A DNA stretch of 64,000 nucleotides from Cyclobacteriaceae bacterium (GTDB lineage: Bacteria > Bacteroidota > Bacteroidia > Cytophagales > Cyclobacteriaceae): positions 233,037 to 297,036 of the forward strand of contig JANQKF010000034.1 in the NCBI GenBank assembly GCA_028281285.1, in the 5' to 3' direction. Both the position numbers and the translations under genes were made by a program. This document shows, piece after piece, positions 8,909 to 18,000 of this stretch. Position 1 is the first letter of the stretch, and each line of letters opens with the position of its first letter. The notes under the pieces are model-generated. The model did not search any database. It was not told the DNA's origin and was given only the letters and a program-made list of their open reading frames with translations.

Positions 8909-10318
8909 ATGAAAATAGAACAGATTTATACAGGGTGTTTGGCGCAAGGCGCATATTACATTGAGAGTGAAGGTGAAGTGGCAATCATCGATCCATTAAG
9001 GGAAACGAGCCCTTATATCGAGAAGGCTGAAAAGGAGGGTGCCAAGATAAAATATATCTTTGAGACCCATTTCCATGCAGATTTTGTATCCGGGCATGTA
9101 GAACTAGCGGAGAAGACTGGAGCGACCATCGTTTACGGGCCTGGTGCCAGGGCTGATTTCGATTTTCATGAGGCAAAAGACGATGAGATATTTGAGCTGG
9201 GTAAGATTAGCATCAAGGTACTTCACACTCCGGGCCACACTCAGGAGAGTTCGACTTTTCTCTTAATTGATGAAAACGGTAAGGATCATGCAATTTTCAG
9301 TGGAGATACACTTTTCATTGGAGATGTAGGAAGACCGGATTTGGCTGTAAAAACGGACTTGACACAGGAAGATTTGGCAGGCATGCTTTACGATAGTCTT
9401 AGAAATAAGATCATGACATTAGCCGATGATGTTATTGTTTATCCTGCTCATGGTGCCGGTTCTGCTTGCGGGAAAAATATGAGCAAAGAGACCACTGACC
9501 TATTGGGAAATCAAAAACAGATGAATTATGCCTTAAGAGCGGATATGACCAAGGATGAATTCATCAAAGAGGTAACGGATGGTATTCTACCACCACCACA
9601 ATACTTCCAGAAAAATGCAATGCTCAATAAAACCGGAGCAGGTTCATTGGATGTGGTTATGGAAAAAGGCAATGTGGCACTTGATGTGGACACCTTTGAG
9701 GCTATTGCCAATCACGAAGGTGCACTTGTGCTGGATACAAGGGACAGGTTTCAGTTTGCAGAGTCACATATCCCAAATTCGATTTTTATTGGTCTTGATG
9801 GGAGTTTTGCACCTTGGGTAGGGGCCTTGATCACGGATCTGAATCAGCCAATTATCTTTCTAACCGATGAGGGTAGAGAAGAGGAAGTAGTAACAAGACT
9901 ATCAAGGGTTGGCTATGACAATACGCTCGGGTATTTGAAGGGTGGTATTGTTGCCTGGAAAGCAGCCGGTAAAGAAGTAGATAGTATCGAATCGATTTCT
10001 GCTGAGACCTTGGCAGGTAAGGTGGCTACCGGTCCTGTGGATATTTTGGATGTGAGAAAACCTACAGAATGGGAGGCTGAACATGCTGAAGGAGCCGAAA
10101 ATGTGGCACTCGATTATATTAATGAGAATATGGACAAAATATCAGCCGATAAAGACTATCATGTGCATTGCGCTGGAGGTTATCGCTCTGTTATTTTCTG
10201 CTCAATACTGAAGTCACGAGGCTTTGATAATGTCACCAATATAGAAGGTGGAATGGCCGATATGCTTAAAACGGATATTCCAATGACGGAATATGTTTGC
10301 CCGACAACTGGTAAATAA
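8909..10318 (+). CDS. ETHE1-type metallo-hydrolase fused to two rhodanese domains (persulfide dioxygenase-like)
   Basis: 469 residues. The N-terminal metallo-beta-lactamase-fold domain (1-225) carries His54-x-His56-x-Asp58 (THFHADF), the second histidine in HTPGHTQES and the aspartate in SGDTLFIGDVGRPDL, a set typical of ETHE1 and related persulfide dioxygenases, which oxidise glutathione persulfide to sulfite. Rhodanese 1 (about 260-355) lacks the active cysteine: its loop reads LTDEGREEE. Rhodanese 2 (about 370-465) keeps it as Cys421 (HCAGGYRS). The fusion would join sulfur transfer to oxidation in the cytoplasm. It is followed by the YeeE-type transporters and TsdA-like cytochrome, supporting sulfide or thiosulfate processing. 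Confidence 0.9.
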   Translation: MKIEQIYTGCLAQGAYYIESEGEVAIIDPLRETSPYIEKAEKEGAKIKYIFETHFHADFVSGHVELAEKTGATIVYGPGARADFDFHEAKDDEIFELGKISIKVLHTPGHTQESSTFLLIDENGKDHAIFSGDTLFIGDVGRPDLAVKTDLTQEDLAGMLYDSLRNKIMTLADDVIVYPAHGAGSACGKNMSKETTDLLGNQKQMNYALRADMTKDEFIKEVTDGILPPPQYFQKNAMLNKTGAGSLDVVMEKGNVALDVDTFEAIANHEGALVLDTRDRFQFAESHIPNSIFIGLDGSFAPWVGALITDLNQPIIFLTDEGREEEVVTRLSRVGYDNTLGYLKGGIVAWKAAGKEVDSIESISAETLAGKVATGPVDILDVRKPTEWEAEHAEGAENVALDYINENMDKISADKDYHVHCAGGYRSVIFCSILKSRGFDNVTNIEGGMADMLKTDIPMTEYVCPTTGK

Positions 10319-10333
10319 TTAGAACCAAATCAT

Positions 10334-10443
10334 GTCATTCTGAACTTGATTCAGAATCTATTTCTCGAAGAGTAGATTCTAAAATAAACCTGTCTGCCCT
10401 GCCTATGCCGGCAGACAGGCGACAAAGGCAGGTTCAGGATGAC
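10334..10443. repeat. Palindromic intergenic repeat, copy 1
   Basis: Ends are inverted repeats, GTCATTCTGAAC and GTTCAGGATGAC (one mismatch). Inside are two perfect inverted repeats: AGAATCTA (10353-10360) with TAGATTCT (10373-10380), and CCTGTCTGCC (10389-10398) with GGCAGACAGG (10410-10419). It looks like a non-autonomous, REP- or MITE-like element placed between two genes of one operon. Confidence 0.7.
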
Positions 10444-10454
10444 TATAATAAGTT

Positions 10455-11021
10455 ATGCTCGAATTTCTAAGTCAACCCTGGCCGTGGTGGGTGGCAGGTC
10501 CAATTATCGCAATAGTAATGTTTTTGCTGTTGTACTTCGGTAACAACTTTGGTTTATCTGCCAATTTCCGAAATATGTGTTCCATCTTAGGAGCCGGTAA
10601 ATCATGCGAATTCTTCGATTTTGATTGGAAAAGGCAAACATGGAACCTGGTGTTTGTAGCAGGCACAGTCATCGGAGGTTTTCTTGCCGTCCAATTCCTA
10701 ATGCCCGATACACAGATCGGTATTAGTGAAGTAACAAAATTGGAATTGGCCGAACTTGGCATGCCAAATGCTGGTGAGGAGATTCTGCCTCCTGAGATTT
10801 TCAACTTTGAATCTCTTCTAACCTTAAAGGGCATTATCATCATTGTGGTTGGCGGATTCCTAGTAGGCTTTGGGACACGCTATGCCGGAGGGTGTACTTC
10901 AGGACATGCCATCAGTGGTCTAAGTGATCTCCAACCTGCCTCATTACTAGCCGTTATCGGATTTTTTGTGGGTGGTCTCTTAATGACTTGGTTAATCGTC
11001 CCTTCACTTTATACACTCTAA
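10455..11021 (+). CDS. YeeE/YedE-type sulfur transporter, N-terminal half protein
   Basis: 188 residues with four to five membrane segments. The signature cysteine motif RYAGGCTSGHAISGLS (near residue 145) and the preceding GGFLVGFG match the YeeE/YedE (TsuA) family, whose conserved cysteines relay thiosulfate or a related sulfur compound through the inner membrane. In full-length TsuA both halves are in one protein; here the second half is the next gene, 3 nt downstream. Other cysteines (MCSILGAGKSCEF) may join the relay. The neighbouring persulfide dioxygenase and TsdA-like cytochrome agree with sulfur import. Confidence 0.88.
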   Translation: MLEFLSQPWPWWVAGPIIAIVMFLLLYFGNNFGLSANFRNMCSILGAGKSCEFFDFDWKRQTWNLVFVAGTVIGGFLAVQFLMPDTQIGISEVTKLELAELGMPNAGEEILPPEIFNFESLLTLKGIIIIVVGGFLVGFGTRYAGGCTSGHAISGLSDLQPASLLAVIGFFVGGLLMTWLIVPSLYTL

Positions 11022-11024
11022 GTC

Positions 11025-11438
11025 ATGAAGTATTTCAAGTATTTGGTGCTAGGGACAATATTCGGTATTGCACTTACAAAAGCCGAGGTGGTTTCATGGT
11101 ATCGCATCTATGAGATGTTTAAGTTTCAGTCATTTCATATGTATGGTGTTATTGGGTCAGCCGTTGTATTGGGCATTATTTTCACCCAAATCATCAAGCG
11201 GATCAGAATGAAATCGATGTCTGGTGATGTGATTGATATTCCACCGAAGAGATTCTCCTATCCCCGCTATTTAATAGGGGGCGCAATTTTCGGATTGGGT
11301 TGGGCAATGACCGGAGCGTGCCCTGGGCCAATGTTTATCCTGGTAGGTAACGGTTACCTTGTAGTATTGGTGGCGATCGCCTCCGGTCTTTTGGGTACCT
11401 ATGTCTATGGCCGAATTCGGCACAAGCTTCCTCATTGA
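11025..11438 (+). CDS. YeeE/YedE-type transporter, C-terminal half protein
   Basis: 137 residues with four membrane segments and the second YeeE/YedE cysteine motif, GWAMTGACPGPMF (near residue 95). It starts 3 nt after the partner gene and is probably translated from the same message. Together the two should form one pseudo-symmetric transporter for thiosulfate or reduced sulfur. Similar two-gene forms are common in Bacteroidota and Proteobacteria, often beside rhodanese-like proteins as seen here. Confidence 0.87.
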   Translation: MKYFKYLVLGTIFGIALTKAEVVSWYRIYEMFKFQSFHMYGVIGSAVVLGIIFTQIIKRIRMKSMSGDVIDIPPKRFSYPRYLIGGAIFGLGWAMTGACPGPMFILVGNGYLVVLVAIASGLLGTYVYGRIRHKLPH

Positions 11439-11447
11439 TACCTGGGA

Positions 11448-11471
11448 GTCATCCTGAACTCGGTTCAGGAT
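11448..11471. repeat. Palindromic intergenic repeat, partial copy 2
   Basis: GTC followed by ATCCTGAAC (11451-11459), a TCG loop, and GTTCAGGAT (11463-11471): a perfect 9-bp hairpin that matches the ends of copy 1. It is 10 nt beyond the transporter stop and may also act as a transcript end, although no T-run follows. Confidence 0.55.
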
Positions 11472-11583
11472 CTTTCCATTCAACCCTCGGATTCTGAAAT
11501 AGATTTATATTCAGTCGGGTTCAGATGGCTGAATTAATTCCTTAGGGAACCCTATTTTTAATTTCTCGTACTATCTTGGCGAT

Positions 11584-12603
11584 ATGCGAATAGACAAGGA
11601 GTTGGGAGCACTTACAGGAATTGTGAAGGCGATATTCGCACTTACAGTGCTCATCTTTGTTGCACTGGTTATTTTATGGACCAATCCTCAATCCTTTATC
11701 TCCAAAAAAGTCTCTCCGGAAGATTGGACCCCAAAGAATCCCGAAACAGATATCCCGGCTGATGAGAAGTTAGTGAAGTACGGCTACCAACTAGTAGTTG
11801 AGTCTTCCAAGTATATGGGACCACTGGCCAAGAACCCGAAAGTCCGCTATGCTGGTAATAATCTGAGTTGTCAGAATTGTCATTTGAAGGCCGGAACAGT
11901 GAGGGGTTCTGCATCCTTTGTTGGTGTTTCTAACCGCTTTCCGCAATTCAGAGGTAGAGAGAACAAGATGGGTACACTTGCGGAGCGTATTAATGGCTGT
12001 ATGGAACGGAGTATGAACGGGAAAGCTATGCCAGAAGAGAGTACCCAGATGAAGGCAATTATTGCTTATATGGATTGGTTGAGCGAAGATGTTCCGGCTG
12101 AAAGAGAAGCAGAATACAAAGGATTTGTAAATGTTGAAATCCCGGATTTCAAGGCTGATTTGGTCAAAGGCAAAACGGTTTTTATCGAGCAATGCATTCG
12201 CTGCCATCAGGAAGATGGTCAAGGGATGCGACCTGACCCGAACGAAAAACACGTCTATCCACCTTTGTGGGGTGAAGACACCTATAATCACGGGGCTGGA
12301 ATGCACAGGATACTTACGGCCGCTCAGTTTATCAAAGCGAATATGCCTTTTGAAGAAGCGACATGGGACAACCCAAAATTGACGGATGAAGAGGCTTATC
12401 ACGTAGCGGCTTATATCAATAGCTTTCAAAGGCCACAAAAGTCTGACCCTGAAGCTGATTTTCCGAATAAAAAACTAAAGCCTGTTTCGACCCCCTATGG
12501 CCCTTGGGTGGACGACTTTTCCGCTGAGCAACATAAATACGGGCCATTCCCGCCCATAATTGAATGGTACGAAAAGGAACTGGGGATTAAGAAAACTAAA
12601 TGA
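11584..12603 (+). CDS. tsdA: Dihaem c-type cytochrome, thiosulfate dehydrogenase (TsdA)-like
   Basis: 339 residues. A hydrophobic segment (about 12-32) anchors or exports the protein. Haem site 1 is Cys96-x-x-Cys99-His100 (SCQNCHLKAGT); the NGCMERSMNGKAM motif with Cys139 matches the position of the cysteine that ligates haem 1 in TsdA enzymes. Haem site 2 is Cys204-x-x-Cys207-His208 (CIRCHQEDGQGM). TsdA joins two thiosulfates to tetrathionate, or runs in reverse, in the periplasm. The final place in a sulfur block supports this. A related SoxX- or SoxA-like carrier is the main alternative. Confidence 0.8.
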   Translation: MRIDKELGALTGIVKAIFALTVLIFVALVILWTNPQSFISKKVSPEDWTPKNPETDIPADEKLVKYGYQLVVESSKYMGPLAKNPKVRYAGNNLSCQNCHLKAGTVRGSASFVGVSNRFPQFRGRENKMGTLAERINGCMERSMNGKAMPEESTQMKAIIAYMDWLSEDVPAEREAEYKGFVNVEIPDFKADLVKGKTVFIEQCIRCHQEDGQGMRPDPNEKHVYPPLWGEDTYNHGAGMHRILTAAQFIKANMPFEEATWDNPKLTDEEAYHVAAYINSFQRPQKSDPEADFPNKKLKPVSTPYGPWVDDFSAEQHKYGPFPPIIEWYEKELGIKKTK

Positions 12604-12608
12604 CATTT

Positions 12609-12683
12609 CGTCATTCAGAGCGAAGCGATGAATCTCCTTTTGCGATAAAGAGATTCTTCAGTTGTTCCTCCCTCAGAATGACG
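12609..12683. repeat. Palindromic intergenic repeat, copy 3
   Basis: Outer arms CGTCATTC (12609-12616) and GAATGACG (12676-12683) are perfect inverted repeats; inner arms GAATCTC (12630-12636) and GAGATTC (12650-12656) also pair. It fills the gap between the convergent tsdA-like and VOC genes. Confidence 0.65.
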
Positions 12684-12688
12684 AGAGG

Positions 12689-13057
12689 CTATACGTCCTG
12701 CACAATAAAAACTGCATTATTATTGAGGTCGTAAAACCCAAATTCATGGGTGCCCCAAGGCGTGTTTTTCTTTAGCTTATCTGGGGTAATGGTGCCTCGT
12801 TCCACAAATTCTTCAAAATAGGGTTCAATGTTTTTAACGAATATCTTCATGACCCCAGGATGAACGGGGTCTTGCTCATTATTATGATGCCACTGAAGGT
12901 GAAATTCAAGGTTGTCCCGTGTAAATCCTGCATAACCTTCATCTCCAAAGTAATACTTAAATCCTGTATATTCTTCATACCATTCTGCATCACGTTTGAT
13001 ATCGGAAGAAGAGAGAACAGGAATAATATAAAGCGTAGAGGACGGTGTTGAAGACAT
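12689..13057 (-). CDS. VOC-family (glyoxalase/bleomycin resistance-like) protein
   Basis: About 122 residues from the ATG at 13057 (MSSTPSSTLYIIPVL); the longer reading from 13090 adds a lysine- and leucine-rich tail unlike the fold. The sequence follows a single VOC module pair: DAEWYEEYTGFKYYFGDEGYAGFTRDNLEFHL shown in part by EYTGFKYYF, a HLQWHH strand, and closing FYDLNNNAVFI. Members of this group are small cytoplasmic dimeric proteins that bind or modify drugs or reactive metabolites. Substrate unknown. Confidence 0.82.
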   Translation of the reverse strand: MSSTPSSTLYIIPVLSSSDIKRDAEWYEEYTGFKYYFGDEGYAGFTRDNLEFHLQWHHNNEQDPVHPGVMKIFVKNIEPYFEEFVERGTITPDKLKKNTPWGTHEFGFYDLNNNAVFIVQDV

Positions 13058-13210
13058 GATGAGTTTCGTTTTCTTAAGAAGTAATAACACCTTGAAAATA
13101 TCAAATTAACTTATGAATCGTTTTTTTGACCTTTCTCACTTTTCAATTTGAGTCCTATTTTTCCAAATCCATTTCAGAGCTTGTTCAGAGCTTCGATTGA
13201 TTTCATTGTA

Positions 13211-13243
13211 ATACTTGACAGGTAACAGAGACCTGTCAAGTAT
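13211..13243. repeat. Perfect 13-bp palindrome
   Basis: ATACTTGACAGGT (13211-13223) and ACCTGTCAAGTAT (13231-13243) with a 7-nt loop, 9 nt beyond the stop of the minus-strand SDR gene. It could end that transcript as a strong hairpin, but no T-run follows; a repeat of a second palindromic family is equally possible. Confidence 0.6.
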
Positions 13244-13251
13244 AAAGCGGC

Positions 13252-14127
13252 TTAGCCAAGGAACATCTCCAGGAACTTTTTTTGAAGTGCTTCAGCTTCG
13301 TTGTTGTAGGGTTTATATAGTGTTTCTGTCATGGGGTCAGCTACGACACGTATAGGACGCTCTCCATAAGGGGTGTTGACCAACTTCAAAATGGCATCGG
13401 CCACCAATTGAGGATCATTGAAATTCCCGCTTTCAATCATTTGGGCCACCTTCTGACCAAAAGCCTGAGGCATATTTGCTAGATCTCCGTAATCACTATT
13501 CACTACTTCATTCGGGGCGGGTGAGTTCGACTGCAATTTCTCAAAGAAGTGAGTAGTTGGATAGATTCCGGGCTCGACAATCACTGAATCAACGCCAATT
13601 GGAGCTAGCTCGTACTTCCAGGATTGGGACATGCCCTCCACTGCAAACTTGCTTGCACAGTACATGCTGAACATCGGAAATACCGCTCTACCCACTATAC
13701 TCGAAATATTGATAATGAGACCGCTCCGTTGTCTGCGCATATTTGGGAGCACAGCCTTGGTAACATTGAAGAGACCAAAGACATTTACTTCAAATTGGTT
13801 CTTGGCCAATTCCAATGAATAGGTTTCAATAAAACCCAGACCACCCCACCCCGCATTGTTTACTAATATATCAATACTACCAGATCGAGATATAATCTGC
13901 CCGATTGCATTCTGAATTGAATCTTCATCGACCACATCCATTTCTAAGGTTTGAAGATTGACCTGTGCTTCGCGAGCCCAAGCATTGAGGGCCTCGGCTT
14001 TGACGGAATTTCTTGCACTCATTTCACGCATTGATGCATAGACGATGTATCCGTTTTGTGCTAGGGTTTTGGCCGTGATTTCTCCAAAACCGCTGCTACA
14101 ACCTGTAATTAGGACTACTTTACTCAT
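13252..14127 (-). CDS. Short-chain dehydrogenase/reductase
   Basis: 291 residues, classical SDR length plus a C-terminal extension. The cofactor motif TGCSSGFGE (near residue 8), the NNAGWGGLG motif (near 90), the catalytic Ser in NISSIVGR (near 142) and the Tyr-x-x-x-Lys pair YCASKFAVE (near 155) are all present, so the enzyme should be active with NAD(P)H. The region after the active site (IVEPGIYPTTHF) is like those of retinol- or steroid-type SDRs. Substrate unknown. It is probably cotranscribed with the SnoaL-like and cupin genes upstream, as 41 nt separate them. Confidence 0.9.
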   Translation of the reverse strand: MSKVVLITGCSSGFGEITAKTLAQNGYIVYASMREMSARNSVKAEALNAWAREAQVNLQTLEMDVVDEDSIQNAIGQIISRSGSIDILVNNAGWGGLGFIETYSLELAKNQFEVNVFGLFNVTKAVLPNMRRQRSGLIINISSIVGRAVFPMFSMYCASKFAVEGMSQSWKYELAPIGVDSVIVEPGIYPTTHFFEKLQSNSPAPNEVVNSDYGDLANMPQAFGQKVAQMIESGNFNDPQLVADAILKLVNTPYGERPIRVVADPMTETLYKPYNNEAEALQKKFLEMFLG

Positions 14128-14168
14128 GATGTTAGAGTTTATTTTAAATGATTTGTGAATAAATCTGT

Positions 14169-14591
14169 TTATTGAGCGGGGCGATTACTATTGAAAATAT
14201 CTTTGCTAATTTTCCATTGACCAGCCACTTGTTTCCAAATCGCTAGGTGATTACCATTGTCTATTATTGATGGCCCTGGCCCAATCAAATTGAAATCAGA
14301 GATTTCAATCACTATGTCTTGTACAATTTCCATTTCAGAAACCTGCATACCGATGGTTTCAATACCCATATCCATGAGCGATTGCCAAAAATTCTGAATG
14401 GCATCATTTCCCTTTATAGGGCTACTATTTGGAGGTAGAATCAGACCATCCGCTGTATAGAAGGAGGTAAGTGCAGCAGAGTTTCCTTGCCGGTAATAGG
14501 CAACAAAATCATTCTTTGCTGTGGCAATAGCAGCCAAAACAAGCTCACCATCCATTATGCTGTACTCAATGTGACTAAGGCATTCTTTCAA
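14169..14591 (-). CDS. SnoaL-like / DUF4440 small protein
   Basis: 140 residues from the ATG at 14591, which lies inside the end of the cupin gene (17-nt overlap); an internal ATG at 14555 (MDGELVLAA) is an alternative start. The cone-shaped alpha+beta NTF2-like fold is suggested by NDFVAYYRQGNSAALTSFYTADG-like start, the DAIQNFWQSL helix and the end strand WKISKDIFNSN. Such proteins are often small isomerases or binding proteins induced by stress. No catalytic residue can be assigned. Confidence 0.78.
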   Translation of the reverse strand: MKECLSHIEYSIMDGELVLAAIATAKNDFVAYYRQGNSAALTSFYTADGLILPPNSSPIKGNDAIQNFWQSLMDMGIETIGMQVSEMEIVQDIVIEISDFNLIGPGPSIIDNGNHLAIWKQVAGQWKISKDIFNSNRPAQ

Positions 14592-14880
14592 AGAGGATGG
14601 CTAGTACCGTGGTATCTCCAATGTTTTCAACACGGTGAGTCCATGGACCATGGTGCATTACATGACCATCCGGAATCTCAGCTTCCATAGGATCATTTCC
14701 TTCAGTATGAATACGCAACTTTCCACCTTGAATGAAATAGACAGTTTCATCTGGATGAGAATGCTCATTATCTATTTGGCCTGGTTCCAAACGCATTTCT
14801 ACCACCCGAACCTTGCCTTCCTGTGAAAGCAGCTTGTAGTTTTCGGATGCTGCTATAACTGGGTCAATGTACTTTTCCAT
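14575..14880 (-). CDS. Cupin-domain protein
   Basis: About 101 residues from the ATG at 14880 (MEKYIDPVIAASENYK); a longer frame from 14988 adds unlike sequence. One cupin barrel: motif 1 is EHSHPDETVYFIQGG, with two histidines and a glutamate placed to bind metal, and motif 2 is HHGPWTHRVENIG. It may be a small dioxygenase or sensor-like binding protein. The gene overlaps the SnoaL-like gene and heads a probable three-gene unit with the SDR. Confidence 0.82.
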   Translation of the reverse strand: MEKYIDPVIAASENYKLLSQEGKVRVVEMRLEPGQIDNEHSHPDETVYFIQGGKLRIHTEGNDPMEAEIPDGHVMHHGPWTHRVENIGDTTVLAILFERMP

Positions 14881-15031
14881 AATTTCGTTTTGAGGTTTAT
14901 AAATTGATACTCCTCGAAATTCAGAATAAGTGAGAATGAAGAAATTCACATATGTTCCAAAAAGATAGACAAATGTTCCAATCATCAATTAGGTGGCGTA
15001 TGGACAGCTTTTCAGAATAGAATATGATGGA

Positions 15032-18000
15032 CTAGCTATTGATTTGATATGACGTCATGGCGTCCTTTGGAGGGAATCCAAACTTTTCCTGGAAGCATCT
15101 CGAGAAATAAGTCTGGCTATTGAAGCCTACGGTATAAGCCACTTCGGTGACATTACCTGCGCCATTCTCCAACAGCTGTTTGGCGGTTTTCAAACGGATA
15201 TCTCGTACGAAACCGGTGGTCGATTGATTAGTAAGAGCCTTCAACTTACGATGCAATTGCGTTCGGCTCATTCCCATTTCACTGCAAAAGGCCTCCACAT
15301 CAAAATTCGGGTCATCCAGGAATTTCTCCACAACTCCCTCTGCTCTGGTTAGATAGGTCTGCTCACGACTTACGGTAAGAGAATCATCATACCGATCACC
15401 AATTGCACCTGATCGTTGATACTTTTCCTGTAGCAATCTTCGTACTTCGAGAAGTTTGCGAATTCTTAAAAGAAGCTCTTCCTTGTTGAAGGGTTTGGCA
15501 AGGTAAGCATCGGCACCCTCTTCCAAGCCTTGCAAACGGCTTTCCAAGGTAGATTTAGCCGTAAGCATAATCACAGGAATGTGACTGGTTCTTTCATCCT
15601 GCTTTATTTTTTTACAGAATTCATAACCATCCATTTCAGGCATCATTACATCAGTAATGATCATGTCAGGGACGTATCTCTGGGCGTTTTCAAGTCCTTT
15701 TTTCCCATTTTCTGCCTCAATAATGGTGTATTGCTGATGCAGCTGATTTTTAATGAAGTCACGGAGCTCTTGATGATCTTCTACCAACAAGACCATATCT
15801 AAACCCTCCTCAATTTCTATTCCCTCTATATTTTCTTGTTCCGGTTTGTATGACTCTTCAATGGGTGGACTTTGAACTAGAGGTTTTGGTATAGTAGTGG
15901 GGGGTGTGCTTTCTTCCAGAATGAAAGGAATGATCAGCGTGAATTCACTTCCTTTTGATTTTTCACTACTCACTAAAATGTCTCCGCCCATCAATTCCGC
16001 AAGCTCTTTCGAAAGTGCAAGGCCTATACCTGTGCCTTCAGTGTGATGTTCTTGGGTGCTTTCAGCTTGATAAAAACGATCAAAAATATGTTCAAGTTCT
16101 TTCTTTGGAATGCCTAGACCCGTATCTGCAATTAATAGTTTTATGTGCGGCTCAGGATCGCGAATGACTTGCGAAAGCTGCACTGTTACCAAGCCTCCCT
16201 TAGGTGTGAATTTGAGGGCATTGGACAATAGATTGTGTATTATCTTTTTAAGTTTCTCGGGATCAAAATCGAATATTGGGATTTGGTGCAGTGCTTGGAA
16301 TGAGAGTTCTATTCCGCATCGGTGGGCCATTTCGCGAAATGAGTTGGTGATGTCACCAACAAATACCTCCAGGTTTCCGCGACTCAATTCTACGGACATA
16401 CCTTGATTTTCAAGCTTACTGATGTCCAGCAGTTGATTAATGAGACGTAATAAGTGCCTGGCCTGCCGTTGAATTGACCGCAATGACCCTTGGCTTTTGG
16501 CTTCTCCATTCTGCTTTAAAAGCTCTTCAACGGGCCCTAAGATGAGTGTAAGGGGAGTCCTGAATTCATGAGTGACATTCGAAAAGAATCGACTTTTGGC
16601 TTGCTCCAGTTCCCTAATGCTTTCTGCATTTTGCTGTTCAAGCCGGAGCTGATTTCTGAGCCGGATTCTGCGCATCTGTATCAACGTGATGGTAACTCCA
16701 ATCGATAAGAAGAGGAGGGTGTAGATGGTATATGCCCACCAGGTCTGCCACCAAGGAGGATTTATGACTATTCTGATCGAAGTACCCTCTTCATTCCAGA
16801 CGCCATCATTGTTGGAACCTTTGACGCTGAAGGTATAGGTACCCGGATCCAGGTTTGTGAAATTGGCCACACGGCTGTTTCCGGCCTGTATCCATTGGTC
16901 GCTCAAACCTTTCATGCGATAGGCATACTGGTTTTTACCTGGGTTTACATAATCCAAAGCAGCATATACAAAACTGATCATATTTTGCTCATAGGAAAGA
17001 TTTATCTCATCAGTTGATGATATCGACATCTCCAATGGAGAGACGGAGTCCAGGTGTGAAATACGCTGATTACCAATACGGAATTCAGTAATTGCTATTG
17101 TCGGGATGTGCTGGTTATCATTGATTTTGTCAGGATAAAATGCGTTGATGCCATTTACTCCTCCGAAGAATAGTTCTCCTGAAGAACTTTTGAAATAGGC
17201 CATTCTGTTGAATTCAGTATTCTGCAAGCCATCTGCTTTATCAAAATTTCTGAAGACATTAGTCTGCGTATTGAATCGTGATAATCCCCTGTTAGTGCTC
17301 AACCAAAGTTGCCCAATTTCGTCATCCAATATGCCATAGATTGTGTTGTCAGGAAGCCCGTCTTTGGTTGTATAATGCTCGGCAGCTCCTGTAGTCTTAT
17401 GCATGCGATTCAACCCTCCGCCTTCAGTACCTACCCATAAATATTCATCCGGGTTTTCAGGGTCATCGAGTATGGATAACACACGGTCACCACTCAAGCT
17501 TTTGACATCTCCCACCTGATTTCCGAATACCTTAAGGGACTCATCAGATTCATCAAAGCGGACCAATCCTTGTTGCGTTCCTATCCACAAATATCCTTTG
17601 CTTCCATGGCTTAAAATGAAATTGAATGTACCCACTGGATTTGGAGTAGCTGTGGGGTCGTAGACAAAACCCCTGAGTCCAGAGGTTTCCGGGTCAAAGC
17701 GGTGTAGGGTGCCCTGACTGCCCCACCACAAAATCGCCTTGTGATCGGCATAGATGGGACCATCCGGGGTGGCATCTTTGTTGAAATTGAACAAACGCTC
17801 TTGTTTGTTGTCTGGGTTGTAAGCCCACAGTTGACCGGGTGCTGACATTGCCCAGAATACACCTTGTGAGTCAACAGTCACATACCTGAATCCATCGAGT
17901 CTTTGACGAATGAAGTCTGGTTTCTTCCACTCTCCTGATTTTCGATCTACAACATAGTTGTTAGCCCAAAGCCGCCCTTGTTTGTCCTCATGAATATGAT

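Noticed and set aside
11791..12438. 215-codon open frame on the minus strand
   Set aside because: It is antisense to the TsdA-like gene, whose haem motifs are certain, and its own sequence has no family features.
10334..12683. The repeats as rho-independent terminators
   Set aside because: They have no T-runs and copy 1 lies between genes of one operon; the shared ends point to a repeat family.
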